Of a DNA stretch of 16,239 bases, positions 1 through 8,615 are shown piece after piece; the first letter of the stretch is position 1; the number at the start of each line of letters is the position of its first letter. Made by a program: the position numbers and the translations under genes. The notes under the pieces were generated by a model. It saw only the letters and a list, made by a program, of their open reading frames with translations. It was not told the DNA's origin and made no database searches. The stretch comes from CAYNYM01 sp049366815. Its GTDB lineage: Bacteria; Desulfobacterota; DSM-4660; Desulfatiglandales; HGW-15. The stretch is from the NCBI GenBank assembly GCA_049366815.1, contig JBMNCO010000005.1, positions 1 to 16,239 on the forward strand, given 5' to 3'.

Positions 1-25
1 ACCAAAAATCTAGAAGAATATGAGG

Positions 26-52
26 TTCGTGTATTTGGTGTGTTTTGTGTTA
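26..52 (+). repeat. TTCGTG-rich repeat copy 1, upstream of the peptidase gene
   Basis: A T/G-rich stretch starting TTCGTGT and containing GTGTGTTT, with TTA at the end. A similar stretch lies at 1605-1632. The two share TTCGTGT, a 5-base variable block, GTGTGTTT, then TGTG/CGTGG and TTA in the same order and spacing. The composition is unlike the surrounding GC-rich coding DNA. It could be a dispersed intergenic repeat, or chance similarity of low-complexity sequence. Confidence 0.35.
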
Positions 53-81
53 GAGAACCAATGAAAGAAAGAGGTGCAGGC

Positions 82-1410
82 ATGACTACAATATTTGATT
101 CCATACCCATGGGAAAAGAAGGACTTGAAGCGGTGTATGATTGGCTGGATGGATTTGTTGCCCGGCATGGGGGCATAGCCCAGAAAACGGTTTTGGGCAA
201 GTCCCCCGACAACTGGGATATTCCTGCCGTTTTTGTAACAAACCGGGATATCCCGGATGAGGACAAACAGATCGCCGTGGTTACCGCGGCCAGGCATGGG
301 CAGGAGTTTGGGGCCCGGGTCGTGGGGCCCGAAATCCTCAAATTTCTGGCCGGTGACGAGGCAAGGAAAATCAGGGATACCCAAATCGTCATCGTGGTTC
401 CCGTCGTGAATCCCGAAGGGTTCGTATTAAATGAATTCTGCTCTTCCATGACCAGCCTGACAAAGACAGAACGTCTTGTCTTAGGCAGGCTCTTCAGGGA
501 ATACCCTCCCGACATGATCATCGATTATCACAGTCTCGGCAAGGAGATGGGCTCCAGGCACGATATCGGTGACATGGAGGTCATTATCCCGGCAAACACC
601 ACACGGTGGGCCATGGATGAGCAGATCCATCAGCGCGTCGCCCAAAAGATGGTGGAGGCCGCTGAAGAGGCCGGCTGGCCTTATGAGATACATACTCTCG
701 AGGATCTCTCGACCTACTACTTCGGAGGCACGGAAATCGGTAACACGCCCTGGTCGACCATGAAAGAAAAATTGTTCGTGCTTCATATGCAGGATTTTAA
801 CGATCACTATGATATCCCGGAAGAGAGCGTGTTGGATACACGCCCCTGGGAGCCGGAGAAGCTGGCCTACACCAATTATACCTGCGGTCCCGCCTATTTG
901 AAGTGGCATTCACTCGTTTTCGGCATGGAAACAAACCACGGGGCCATTCCGGAGGCCTGCAGGGTGGCAGAGAGCGGCATGGTGCCGTGCGCGGCATTGT
1001 TGAGGATGGGGAGTGACAGATTTCCCTGGGAGAAAGACCCAGGCTATCCCGTCAATATCCTGCACGGTGATTTCAGGGTTTCGATCAGACCGACCGGAAA
1101 GCATGCATCTGAACGTCGTGCATCGCGTACAAGAATCTGGGGGGAAAGACAAAACTTCAATCATCCCCAGCGAGAAATTGTGGACCTGGAGACGACGAAA
1201 GCCAGGGTCCGTTACTTCGGGCATGACGTCCCCATGGAATTTGCACTTTGTCTCCGCATGCGGCAGAAAAACATTGAGCGTGTCAGTCTTGGCGGGAAGG
1301 AAATCGGGTTTGAAGTTTTTGAGGATCACTGCTCGACCTTTGTCCACATCCCCCTCATGATGGAAAGGGCGGGCGTTCTGGAGGTGAGTATCCGGCATCC
1401 GGCTTCCTGA
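82..1410 (+). CDS. M14-family zinc carboxypeptidase-like protein
   Basis: A 442-residue protein without a signal peptide or membrane segment, so probably cytoplasmic. Motifs match the M14 metallopeptidase / succinylglutamate desuccinylase-like fold: HGQE at residues 72-75 (zinc ligands H72 and E75), VVNPEGF around 109-114 (counterpart of the NPDG motif), DYHS with H150 as likely third zinc ligand, and METN with E283 as likely catalytic base. Family knowledge predicts hydrolysis of a C-terminal peptide bond or an amide; the substrate cannot be read from the sequence. Residues from about 325 to 442 form an extra beta-rich tail beyond the catalytic core. ATG 82 is chosen because AGAGG lies 8 bases upstream. 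In-frame ATGs at 40 and 61 are also possible, and this frame is open to the window edge. No operon partner is obvious. Confidence 0.8.
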   Translation: MTTIFDSIPMGKEGLEAVYDWLDGFVARHGGIAQKTVLGKSPDNWDIPAVFVTNRDIPDEDKQIAVVTAARHGQEFGARVVGPEILKFLAGDEARKIRDTQIVIVVPVVNPEGFVLNEFCSSMTSLTKTERLVLGRLFREYPPDMIIDYHSLGKEMGSRHDIGDMEVIIPANTTRWAMDEQIHQRVAQKMVEAAEEAGWPYEIHTLEDLSTYYFGGTEIGNTPWSTMKEKLFVLHMQDFNDHYDIPEESVLDTRPWEPEKLAYTNYTCGPAYLKWHSLVFGMETNHGAIPEACRVAESGMVPCAALLRMGSDRFPWEKDPGYPVNILHGDFRVSIRPTGKHASERRASRTRIWGERQNFNHPQREIVDLETTKARVRYFGHDVPMEFALCLRMRQKNIERVSLGGKEIGFEVFEDHCSTFVHIPLMMERAGVLEVSIRHPAS

Positions 1411-1580
1411 TCTGATCTGTTTTGGTGCAATCATAGTTGAACTGAAAGCCGTAAAGGAAATCGGGAGCGAACATAGGGCTCAAGTGATGAACTACTTGAA
1501 GACAAGCAGGTTACCATTGGCTTTGCTCGTGAACTTCGGTCACTACCCAAAGGCTGCTATATGAAAGGATCGTCCTTTGA
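1409..1580 (+). pseudogene. C-terminal remnant of a GxxExxY-family protein
   Basis: Reading from 1409 in the frame of 1436 gives a stretch containing VELKAVKEI, AQVMNYLKTSRLPLALLVNFG, with a stop at 1562-1564. Shifting frame at about 1560 continues as YERIVL and a stop at 1578-1580. ElKa...aQ..nYLk....alLvNFG...eRivl is the conserved C-terminal half of GxxExxY proteins, a PD-(D/E)XK nuclease-like family of small proteins. The N-terminal half with the GxxExxY motif is missing, there is no start codon with a ribosome site, and one frameshift separates the end. I infer a decayed gene. It begins right at the stop of the peptidase gene, in AT-richer DNA. Confidence 0.7.
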
Positions 1581-1604
1581 TCGGTCTGCAAGAATTTTCT
1601 CTCT

Positions 1605-1632
1605 TTCGTGTGGTTAGTGTGTTTCGTGGTTA
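1605..1632 (+). repeat. TTCGTG-rich repeat copy 2
   Basis: Second copy of the motif seen at 26-52: TTCGTGT, 5 variable bases, GTGTGTTT, CGTGG, TTA. It lies between the GxxExxY remnant and the GemA-like gene, so the two copies flank the peptidase gene plus the remnant in direct orientation. Whether it is a mobile-derived boundary or a regulatory repeat cannot be told from one window. Confidence 0.35.
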
Positions 1633-1659
1633 AAACTCTTCAAATAGGCAGGAGGTATT

Positions 1660-2061
1660 GTGCTTGATCAAAAAAAACTGGCCGTCATCCATATCGTCAA
1701 GAGAGAACTAAACCTCTCTGATGAGCAGTACCGTGAGGCACTGGAAAAGATCACGGGGGTCCGTTCTGCCAGGGAACTTGACGAGCCCGGGTTCCGTAAA
1801 CTCATGAACTATTTTGCGAGGAGCGAATACTATCGGATCCGCCCCGACGGCATCACCATGAGGCAGAAGGTCTTCATCCAGGACCTGAAAAGACAGCTCA
1901 ACTGGACGAATCCCCATTTCATGAATTTCCTCAAGAAGTATTACAAAAAGGAGCGGATCGAGGGGCTCACAAAAAAGGAGGCCGGTAAGGTCATCGAATC
2001 CCTCAAGAACATCCTGAAACACCAGAGAGTCGGACCGGGCGGCGCGGAAAAGGGCAGGTGA
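1660..2061 (+). CDS. GemA / DUF1018 family protein, stand-alone
   Basis: A 133-residue, highly basic, all-helical protein. Residues 6-50 (IHIVKREL, YREALEKITGVRSARELDE, FRKLM) match the N-terminal half of the phage Mu GemA / DUF1018 family. Residues 68-119 (RQKVFIQDLKRQLNW, then LTKKEAGKVIESLKNIL) match the C-terminal half. Mu GemA is a phage regulatory protein affecting host gene expression and DNA supercoiling; the role of chromosomal copies is not established. The start is GTG 1660, with GGAGG at 1651-1655 only 4 bases upstream. No other phage gene is visible nearby, so this is probably a domesticated or orphan phage gene. A terminator follows at once. Confidence is high for the family, low for function. 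Confidence 0.75.
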   Translation: MLDQKKLAVIHIVKRELNLSDEQYREALEKITGVRSARELDEPGFRKLMNYFARSEYYRIRPDGITMRQKVFIQDLKRQLNWTNPHFMNFLKKYYKKERIEGLTKKEAGKVIESLKNILKHQRVGPGGAEKGR

Positions 2062-2094
2062 GATGGATAAGTGCCTCGCATTGCAGGAAACGAA

Positions 2095-2125
2095 CCTGTC
2101 CTTGGCCGGGACAGGGGTCTGTTTT
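2095..2125 (+). terminator. Rho-independent terminator after the GemA-like gene
   Basis: CCTGTCC (2095-2101) pairs with GGACAGG (2109-2115) around a 7-base loop, followed by GGGTCTGTTTTT. It lies between the convergent GemA-like gene and the MFS transporter gene. On the - strand the U-run is poor, so it mainly serves the + strand gene. Confidence 0.6.
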
Positions 2126-2133
2126 TCACATGC

Positions 2134-3600
2134 TTATCCGCGGTCCTTTTTGGATTCCTTCGAGCCGTGACTTGTTCTCTTTTCCCTTTTCTCCCATTTC
2201 CCCGGTTTATGCTCTTGAAAAAGCCCCGTGAAGAGGCCGAAGGTGGTCCCCGCGATGGGCTTGATATGGCTGACCCGGAAGATGAGCTCCCGGTGGCGGA
2301 TCGGTTCCACGGTGCGAACTTCCTTGAACTTCCTGAGGAAAAAACCCGCCGCAATGAGTCTCAGCAATCCCGAAAGCAGGAAGATCATGGATAATGTGAA
2401 ATGCGGCTCCCAGGTCCAGGTGCCCAGTCCAAAACTCCGGGGGAGATGTCCCGCCACATAGCCGCCTGCGAGAGACCCCGCCACGACGAAGATACCATTC
2501 ACAAGGCCCTGATAGGCGACACATCGGGCCCGCTTCGGCGGTGTGACCGCATCAAAGATGAAGTTGGCCGCAGACAGGCTGAATCCGGCCCACACCAGGC
2601 CGCTGAAGACCTGAATGACCATGAGATAGAGTATCCGGGGAGAGAACAGCCAGAGCAAAGGAACCAGAGCGACGCCCCAGCCGCACACATTGAGGATCTT
2701 CTTGTTGCCGAACCGGTCGCTCAGTCCGCCCCAATACCTGAAGGTGAGGAACTGTGTAATGGTGGCTACGCCCGTGACCGCCGTGAACTCGACATAGGAA
2801 AAACGCAGTTCCCGAAGCATATAGAGGGCGAAATAGGGGGCCGAGAAGGCGACCCCGAAATTGATGGCCGCGAAGAAAAAGACGAACTTGGCGAAATTGG
2901 AATGGGGCGATCGGCGGAGGAACTGGCGGAAGGTGAAGATTTGTTCCGCCGAAACCTGGAACTGCGGATCATCGTATTTTGACAGCCAACGGACCGAGTT
3001 CAGCCGGGCCAGGAAGGCCCCCGAAAAGATAATCAGGAAGCCCACCGCTGGAAGGCCTCTGCGCTCGAAGACATGCAGCGTCAGACCGGCCAGCATGAGC
3101 GCGATAAAGGTGCTCATACCCGTCAGGCGGTTTCGGTGCCCGAAAAAACGGCCCCTGATCCCCGACGGCACCAGGTCCCCGATCAGGCTGTTCCAGACCG
3201 GCACCACGGTACCGTTGGCGCCGTGATAGATTGTCATCAAGACGAGGAGGCAGAGGATCGAGAGGGAGGTCTTTGCAAACAGGAAAGGAATGAGCGCCAT
3301 GGGGATGAAGGTCAGGGCCTGGGTGGCGGCCCCTGCAACGATCGCTCTTCTCCGACTCCTGATGCGATCCATCTTCTGAGCGCCGAACCACTGCATGAGG
3401 GCCCCGAAGAGCTGGGGCAGGGTCGCGAGGAGCCCGACCTGGAGCGTGGTGGCCCGAAGGAATATGCCGAATGGCCCGAGGTAGTTTTCCCCGCAACCCA
3501 TCATCACGGCATGAGACACCCCGTCGGCTGTGGATGCACGCAGGGAAGGGGTCATGGCCTGTTGTTCTTCTCCACTTCTGTTATCTTCAGAATCAATCAT
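2134..3600 (-). CDS. MFS transporter
   Basis: A 488-residue polytopic membrane protein of the major facilitator superfamily, with about 12 hydrophobic segments in two halves separated by a hydrophilic loop near residues 205-232. The cytoplasmic loop motif of the C-terminal half is visible as WGGLSDRFGNKK (290-301), the counterpart of G-x-x-x-D-R-x-G-R/K. The N-terminal half has GDLVPSGIRGRFFGHRNRL (141-159). The C-terminal tail (about 422-488) is basic and hydrophilic. The substrate is unknown. It is the last gene of the - strand block, 154 bases after the crotonase gene. The start at 3600 has only a weak upstream AGGA; ATG 3555 (residue 16), with GGAGAAG upstream, is an alternative. Confidence 0.85.
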   Translation of the reverse strand: MIDSEDNRSGEEQQAMTPSLRASTADGVSHAVMMGCGENYLGPFGIFLRATTLQVGLLATLPQLFGALMQWFGAQKMDRIRSRRRAIVAGAATQALTFIPMALIPFLFAKTSLSILCLLVLMTIYHGANGTVVPVWNSLIGDLVPSGIRGRFFGHRNRLTGMSTFIALMLAGLTLHVFERRGLPAVGFLIIFSGAFLARLNSVRWLSKYDDPQFQVSAEQIFTFRQFLRRSPHSNFAKFVFFFAAINFGVAFSAPYFALYMLRELRFSYVEFTAVTGVATITQFLTFRYWGGLSDRFGNKKILNVCGWGVALVPLLWLFSPRILYLMVIQVFSGLVWAGFSLSAANFIFDAVTPPKRARCVAYQGLVNGIFVVAGSLAGGYVAGHLPRSFGLGTWTWEPHFTLSMIFLLSGLLRLIAAGFFLRKFKEVRTVEPIRHRELIFRVSHIKPIAGTTFGLFTGLFQEHKPGKWEKREKRTSHGSKESKKDRG

Positions 3601-3754
3601 GGGATCAAACCGGAAATCCTATAACCATTTGCCATCCAAAAATGCACCAGCCCCCCAGGAAAGGAGCGGTTGGGCGTGATGACCGAGCGCGGAGGATCAG
3701 TGAGACGGTCGATGGTTGCCATGGTTGCCTTGATCGGGAAAAGGTCCTGACTTA

Positions 3755-4528
3755 CTAACATCCCTTCCAGACAGGCTTCCTCTTTTCTTTGAAGGCCCTC
3801 GGCCCTTCCAGATAGTCCTGGCTGTGGCGACCCAGCATGCACACGGCCTCGGAGAAGGCGATATCCTTGGGGTCCGGGGTGATGATCTCTTTAAAGACCT
3901 TCTTGATGTTCTTCACAATGAGTGGGCTGAATCGATTGATCTTTTCGGCATAGGCCAGGGCCGTAGAAAGCAGTTTTCCGGGAGGGACGATCTTGTTGAC
4001 AAAGCCCACCCGGTGAGCGTCTTCAGCGGTCATTTCGTCGCCTGTGAGGAACAGTTCCATGGCCACGGCCGGGGGAAAGTATCGGGCCGCAATGGGAGGA
4101 ATCCCGATGGAGGGGGGGACGGCGACCTTGACCTCGGGCATGCCGAACCGCGCCGTATCCAGGGCAATGCGGATATCAGCGGCGACCATGGTCATGAGAA
4201 ATCCGAAACCCAGGCAGTAGCCGCCGATGGCCGCGATAACGGGTTTCTGGACTTGGGCGCCGAAGGTCCTAAGATCGTTCAGCGGCAGATCTCCAAGGGG
4301 GTCCTTTTCCTTGAACTCAGCCAGTTCCTGCAGGTCCTGGCCTGTGGAAAAGATGTCTTCTCCCCCGGTGATGATGACGGTATAGATCTCCGGATCCCGG
4401 TCGATTTCCTCCCAGGCATCGCAGAGGCCCTTTCTGACAGCCAGATTGATGGCATTGTTCTGCTTTGGGCGGTTCATCGTGACATGGGCCGTCCGGCCCC
4501 TTTTCTCAAAGATTATCTCATCTGCCAT
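3755..4528 (-). CDS. Enoyl-CoA hydratase/isomerase (crotonase) family protein
   Basis: A 257-residue crotonase-fold protein. The first oxyanion-hole segment is GGEDIFSTGQDL (55-66), and the second is IGGYCLGFGF (101-110) followed by LMTMVAADIRIA. Alignment by eye to rat enoyl-CoA hydratase places E132 (FGMPEV) at the catalytic E164 position. The E144 position is L111, and the usual GGG is GFG. A classical two-glutamate hydratase is therefore doubtful; an isomerase, hydrolase or other acyl-CoA lyase is as likely. ATG 4528 is preferred, with a G-rich ribosome site about 11 bases upstream; ATG 4558 is in frame too. It follows the large two-module protein by 37 bases, so the two are probably co-transcribed, with the acyl-CoA dehydrogenase further upstream. 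Confidence 0.85.
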   Translation of the reverse strand: MADEIIFEKRGRTAHVTMNRPKQNNAINLAVRKGLCDAWEEIDRDPEIYTVIITGGEDIFSTGQDLQELAEFKEKDPLGDLPLNDLRTFGAQVQKPVIAAIGGYCLGFGFLMTMVAADIRIALDTARFGMPEVKVAVPPSIGIPPIAARYFPPAVAMELFLTGDEMTAEDAHRVGFVNKIVPPGKLLSTALAYAEKINRFSPLIVKNIKKVFKEIITPDPKDIAFSEAVCMLGRHSQDYLEGPRAFKEKRKPVWKGC

Positions 4529-4565
4529 AGTTTTTTCATCCCCCCTCTGCTCTGTCAATAAGAGA

Positions 4566-7500
4566 CTAGTTCCCCTCCGTTTGCTTGGGCGCCGTCTTTT
4601 TTTTCAGGATGATCTTTTTCCACACACCACCCTCGTTGAAGCAGTCCCAACCCCAGCGGAGCCACTTCAGCAGGGAATAGGCGAGCCAAAGGGCCCAGGC
4701 GAGCATAAGGAAACGGAACACCATGAGGTGGAGGGAAAAGACCGTGGGCCTGGGCATGGTATTGCCGATCCGGTCCTGGGTCCAGTGTAGAAAGAAGTCA
4801 TGGGAGCCGTTACCGGCGATCTGCATATGGGGAATGCCCAAAAGCCCCTTCTGGATAGCCATATAGAGTCCGATTAGGGCGGCCATGGTCCAGAGTACAA
4901 GGAGTATCTGGATCAGGTTGAAGGAGATAGGCCCGGCCGAAAATTCCCGCTTTTGTCGCAGGCCCAGGGCCAGGAACCATCCGACGATCATGATGGACAG
5001 GAGGGGGTGGATCTGGGTCAATCCCAGCCCCAGAAGCAACCAGTGCAGGCTCTTGAGGGGCGTCCAGGGAACCCTTCCCAAGACCAGGGCCGCCAGGACA
5101 ATAACCAAAAGGTAGGACCAAAAGAGCACGGCCGGACCCAGTTGTGGTCCCCTGAGCCAGAGAATCCACCGGTTCCTGGGCATCTGGATGGTCACGTCGG
5201 CATTGACGGCCTCGTCCCCGATTCGGATCTCCGGTGCCCTGAGCAACACGGAAGAATCGGCACTCTGATGCCATTCCACCTCGACGCTCTGGGCCCCCGG
5301 CTGGAGGGGCAGGATGATGGCGCGATCCTGCTCCCGGATAGGCTGTTCTCTGCCCTGGATCTTCACCCTTTGGAGTTTGGCCCCGTCCGGCAGGAGGATG
5401 TTGTGCCGCCCGCCCCGACTGGTTCGGATATTGAGGGCAAGGGCCGCCTTGCTGAAACGCTGTCCCGGCGTGAATGTCAGGTTGGCGCTGTCAATCGTGA
5501 TCACCTGCCCGGGGATCGGTTTGGGTCGGGAGATCTTTATGGTGATCTCTTCGCCCGGCCATGGTTTCCATTGAGGCCTCCAGTATCCCCCCTGGTCCTG
5601 GTGGTGGATGACGGCAATCCCGGACAGGTCGCAGTGCCAGATGGGACTCGTTTCCAGGGTCCAGGATTCGGTCCAGGGAGATGAGGTCGGTGCCCTGATC
5701 GTGAGGGTCGATTCCTTTGTCAGGGCCGAATCCCACCTTATCTCCCGCATCTTGGGGGCCATCTGGACATGGACCAGGCCGTCCTGCACCCGGATCCCGG
5801 AGGTCGTGACGGACTCTCCCGGGAGCAGAGGGATCGAAACGAACGCCGGCGTGCCGGTGGGCGTCACCCGTGTGATTCTGGATCGCACCTGCCAGTCGAG
5901 CCCCAGGGAGATAATCCTCTCCACGTGAAAGAAGGGAGGAAGGGCCGTCTGGGCCACCTCCTTCCCTGTATCCTCGCCCGCCGTCAGTCTCCGGATCAGT
6001 TTGATGCTGGACTCGACCCGGCCGTTTTGACCGATCCCCAGGACATCCCAGTCCTCGCCCGAATAGGTCACCCTGCGGGGCGTCAGGGGGAGAGGGATCT
6101 GAAACTCATTCACGGGCGGGATGGGGCCCATAAGGGTGATGATGTGTATGCCTTCCGGGACCAGGAGCCAGAGGGACCCTTGTCCGTCCCTCAGAAGCCC
6201 CTTGGCGGGGGTGGATCCAAGAAGCACCTGCCGGGGCAGCCAGAACTCGGCTGATCCGGGCAGGGGAACGGCCGTTTCCCGGGCCGTGTGGACCTGAAAC
6301 AGGATGCGCAGGTCTTGGGCCGCGGTCGTGAGTTCCATGTGGGGACTCTCCGCACAGCGCGGCAGGCAATCCGGCCTTTCCAATAGCCTCTTTTTGAATT
6401 CCTGCAAGATTTCCGAAGGGGGGAAGGCGCCCTCTGCGGCCAGGGCTCGTGAAGGGCCGGGAATCAGGAAAATCAGGATCAGGAGGGGGGCGAAGGAGAA
6501 ACGGGTCCCCAGGGGTTTCCATCGTCTTAAGGCCAGGAGTATGACGATCAGCCAGGCGAGAAGGGCCACGCGGACAAAGGCCAGGGCAAGATTCGCCCCG
6601 GGAGAAAGGAGACGGAAACGTATTTCCTGATCCTTTTCAACCGGCCCGTTCCAGCGCATGGCAAAGGAGCGCCAGGTCCAGTTGGGGAGCCCGGGGCCCG
6701 TCTGGTTGAGGGCGTCCGCATCGACAGCCTGAACGGCCTGATTGGCGTAGTAATCCAACTTGCGTTCCATCACCATCTGCTCGGCCTTGGGGGCGAGTCC
6801 CGGAACCCTCTTCGTGTCCATGGGGACCACGCTGCCCATGTCCGCCAGTTTCGGGCGGGGGGATAATCCCTGGATCCTGGGGACCCTGGGGGCCGCGCCG
6901 TGCCGTGGTTCCAACTGGGGATATACACCCCATCTGATCTGCTGGACCATGAAGGGGATGGATAGCGCCAGCAGGGTTACGATGGATGCGAGACGCCAGA
7001 GACCGATCGCCCTCCTGATCCACCCCTTGGGTAAGAAACGCAGGAGGGCCGAGGCGGCCAGCAGGTTGAGCCACACGATCCTCGGTGCCCCGGGTTCGTG
7101 GTAGGTCAGGGCCAGGGTGGCCAGGGCGAGAAGTCCCCAGTGCCATCCCCAGAGCTTGGCCACGGCCAGGGCCATGATCAGGACCAGGAAGAGATCCAGC
7201 AGGGTCCAGCGTTCAAACCATGTTCCCGGCATCACGTCCACCCCGCTGACGGTGAGCAGCCGCCAACCTGGGGGGAGGTGCAGGGTGCCTGAAACGGATT
7301 GGAATTCATGGTCCCATCCAACCGCAGGATAGCGGTCAAGGGAATCCTCGATTCTGGACTCCGCCGTCATATCGAGCTGTCCTCGGCGGAGTTCCACGCC
7401 TGGTTTTTTGTCTTCTCCCTGGCCGGTAATGAGCAGGTCCGTGCCGTCCACAGTGACCCTGCCCAGGTTCACTGGGGGATTCATGGCCAGGTACCATTGG

Positions 7501-8615
7501 CGGCTCATGGTCCCGGAAACCCTGTCCATGAGGGTGAAGCCATTTCCATCAAAGTCGAGCCACCAGGTCCGTTCAAGGGAAAGCCGATCCGGTGCCGGAT
7601 CAGGGTCTCCGCGCCGGATTTCCTTAAATATCATCTCGCTGTCGGGGTTCATGAGATATGTGGCGTATTGTCGCCATTCCTGCGGGCTGTCCGTCTGATT
7701 CGGATCGACGGGGGGCACGCCTTCGATATGGACCATCCTGAGGTGATTCTGGGGCTGAAAGGCCCAGACCTCCTGTCCAAAGGGGGCATCCAGGGGGCCG
7801 ATACGATGAACAGGACCCTCGGAACGCGCAATGACTCTAATTTCCCACCGTCCGGGACGGGCCTGGAGGATGAGTCTGCCGTCAGGCGCGATCCTGGCGG
7901 GGATCGGACTCTGGATGCGCATGGGGATGAATCCCTCCAGCAATACCCCATCGAGGAGGACCTCCCTGGCCTGGCCGGAGATATTGACCCTGAGAAGGGT
8001 CGTCATTTCCATGGGGATCTCATCCTGGAGGAGACGATATGCCCGCACTTCGAGACGGTCCTCCTGGCTTCGTGGGGTCTGGGGCCTCTTGAGCCAGAGC
8101 CTGCCGTCGCTTTCCTGAAGGGGGAAGGGCACGGGGCTTCCGTTGATCGTGAGGGTCACGAGCCCTGCGGCCGGGGGCACGTGGATCATATCAGGAACCT
8201 GGTCCCATTCAAAACGGCCCTCAACGGCGTATTCACCAGGCGTCAGGGCGATAGAAGGGTGCCCGTTCTTTTCCAGGACCGGCACATCGTTCCCGTTTGC
8301 CTGCACGTCCCGAGGCCAGGACTCCTTGTTCCCGGGCAGGGGAACCCAGCTTCTTGTAAAGACGAGCCAATCCTGGCGGAAACGCCCTCCCTGGAGGTCA
8401 AGATCCAGATTGAGTCGTGAGGGCCAGATGCACCGGTATTCTTCGCCGTTGTCAAAGGATACCGGGCAGACACGATGCTCTTCGCCGTGAAGGACCCAGG
8501 CCTTCCAGGGCTCAAGGTCCGCCGGTACGTAAATCTCCTTTGTGGCGTCCGCGATTCCGGTTTGAGCCACCATCAGAAAAAGAACAGAAAAAAGAACCCT
8601 GAACCACTTTTCCAT
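4566..8615 (-). CDS. Large exported/membrane protein of two related modules, function unknown
   Basis: A 1349-residue protein I do not recognise. It starts with a signal peptide (residues 1-24, A-D-A before TKEI). A periplasmic beta-rich region (25-465) is followed by about four membrane segments (470-560), a loop (560-675) and one more segment (676-697) ending in RRWK. A signal-peptide-like stretch (706-726, ending R-A-L-A-A) then opens a second copy of the same plan: ectodomain 728-1155, membrane segments 1157-1252, loop 1255-1295, last segment 1296-1318 and basic tail KKIILKKK. Lining up the halves shows shared VPLPG (91-95 and 783-787), HW-LL-L-L-LT--HP (492-508 and 1191-1204) and LLAW (685-688) against MLAW (1304-1307). 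ATG 8615 is chosen for the upstream AAAGGGG; the longer ORF start at 8774 would bury the signal peptide. It lies between acyl-CoA dehydrogenase and crotonase genes. Confidence 0.7.
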   Translation of the reverse strand: MEKWFRVLFSVLFLMVAQTGIADATKEIYVPADLEPWKAWVLHGEEHRVCPVSFDNGEEYRCIWPSRLNLDLDLQGGRFRQDWLVFTRSWVPLPGNKESWPRDVQANGNDVPVLEKNGHPSIALTPGEYAVEGRFEWDQVPDMIHVPPAAGLVTLTINGSPVPFPLQESDGRLWLKRPQTPRSQEDRLEVRAYRLLQDEIPMEMTTLLRVNISGQAREVLLDGVLLEGFIPMRIQSPIPARIAPDGRLILQARPGRWEIRVIARSEGPVHRIGPLDAPFGQEVWAFQPQNHLRMVHIEGVPPVDPNQTDSPQEWRQYATYLMNPDSEMIFKEIRRGDPDPAPDRLSLERTWWLDFDGNGFTLMDRVSGTMSRQWYLAMNPPVNLGRVTVDGTDLLITGQGEDKKPGVELRRGQLDMTAESRIEDSLDRYPAVGWDHEFQSVSGTLHLPPGWRLLTVSGVDVMPGTWFERWTLLDLFLVLIMALAVAKLWGWHWGLLALATLALTYHEPGAPRIVWLNLLAASALLRFLPKGWIRRAIGLWRLASIVTLLALSIPFMVQQIRWGVYPQLEPRHGAAPRVPRIQGLSPRPKLADMGSVVPMDTKRVPGLAPKAEQMVMERKLDYYANQAVQAVDADALNQTGPGLPNWTWRSFAMRWNGPVEKDQEIRFRLLSPGANLALAFVRVALLAWLIVILLALRRWKPLGTRFSFAPLLILIFLIPGPSRALAAEGAFPPSEILQEFKKRLLERPDCLPRCAESPHMELTTAAQDLRILFQVHTARETAVPLPGSAEFWLPRQVLLGSTPAKGLLRDGQGSLWLLVPEGIHIITLMGPIPPVNEFQIPLPLTPRRVTYSGEDWDVLGIGQNGRVESSIKLIRRLTAGEDTGKEVAQTALPPFFHVERIISLGLDWQVRSRITRVTPTGTPAFVSIPLLPGESVTTSGIRVQDGLVHVQMAPKMREIRWDSALTKESTLTIRAPTSSPWTESWTLETSPIWHCDLSGIAVIHHQDQGGYWRPQWKPWPGEEITIKISRPKPIPGQVITIDSANLTFTPGQRFSKAALALNIRTSRGGRHNILLPDGAKLQRVKIQGREQPIREQDRAIILPLQPGAQSVEVEWHQSADSSVLLRAPEIRIGDEAVNADVTIQMPRNRWILWLRGPQLGPAVLFWSYLLVIVLAALVLGRVPWTPLKSLHWLLLGLGLTQIHPLLSIMIVGWFLALGLRQKREFSAGPISFNLIQILLVLWTMAALIGLYMAIQKGLLGIPHMQIAGNGSHDFFLHWTQDRIGNTMPRPTVFSLHLMVFRFLMLAWALWLAYSLLKWLRWGWDCFNEGGVWKKIILKKKTAPKQTEGN

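Noticed and set aside
3712..3729. Tandem direct repeat of ATGGTTGCC
   Set aside because: Only two 9-base units; too short to call a repeat element or binding-site array without other support.
3597..3842. An 81-codon - strand frame across the crotonase end and the gap to the MFS gene
   Set aside because: It overlaps the end of the crotonase gene out of frame, has no clear ribosome site, and shows no motif.
7299..8420. A 373-codon + strand open frame inside the large membrane-protein gene
   Set aside because: It is antisense to a gene with a signal peptide, membrane segments and internal duplication. Its product has no recognisable domain and low-complexity charged composition, typical of shadow frames in GC-rich genes.
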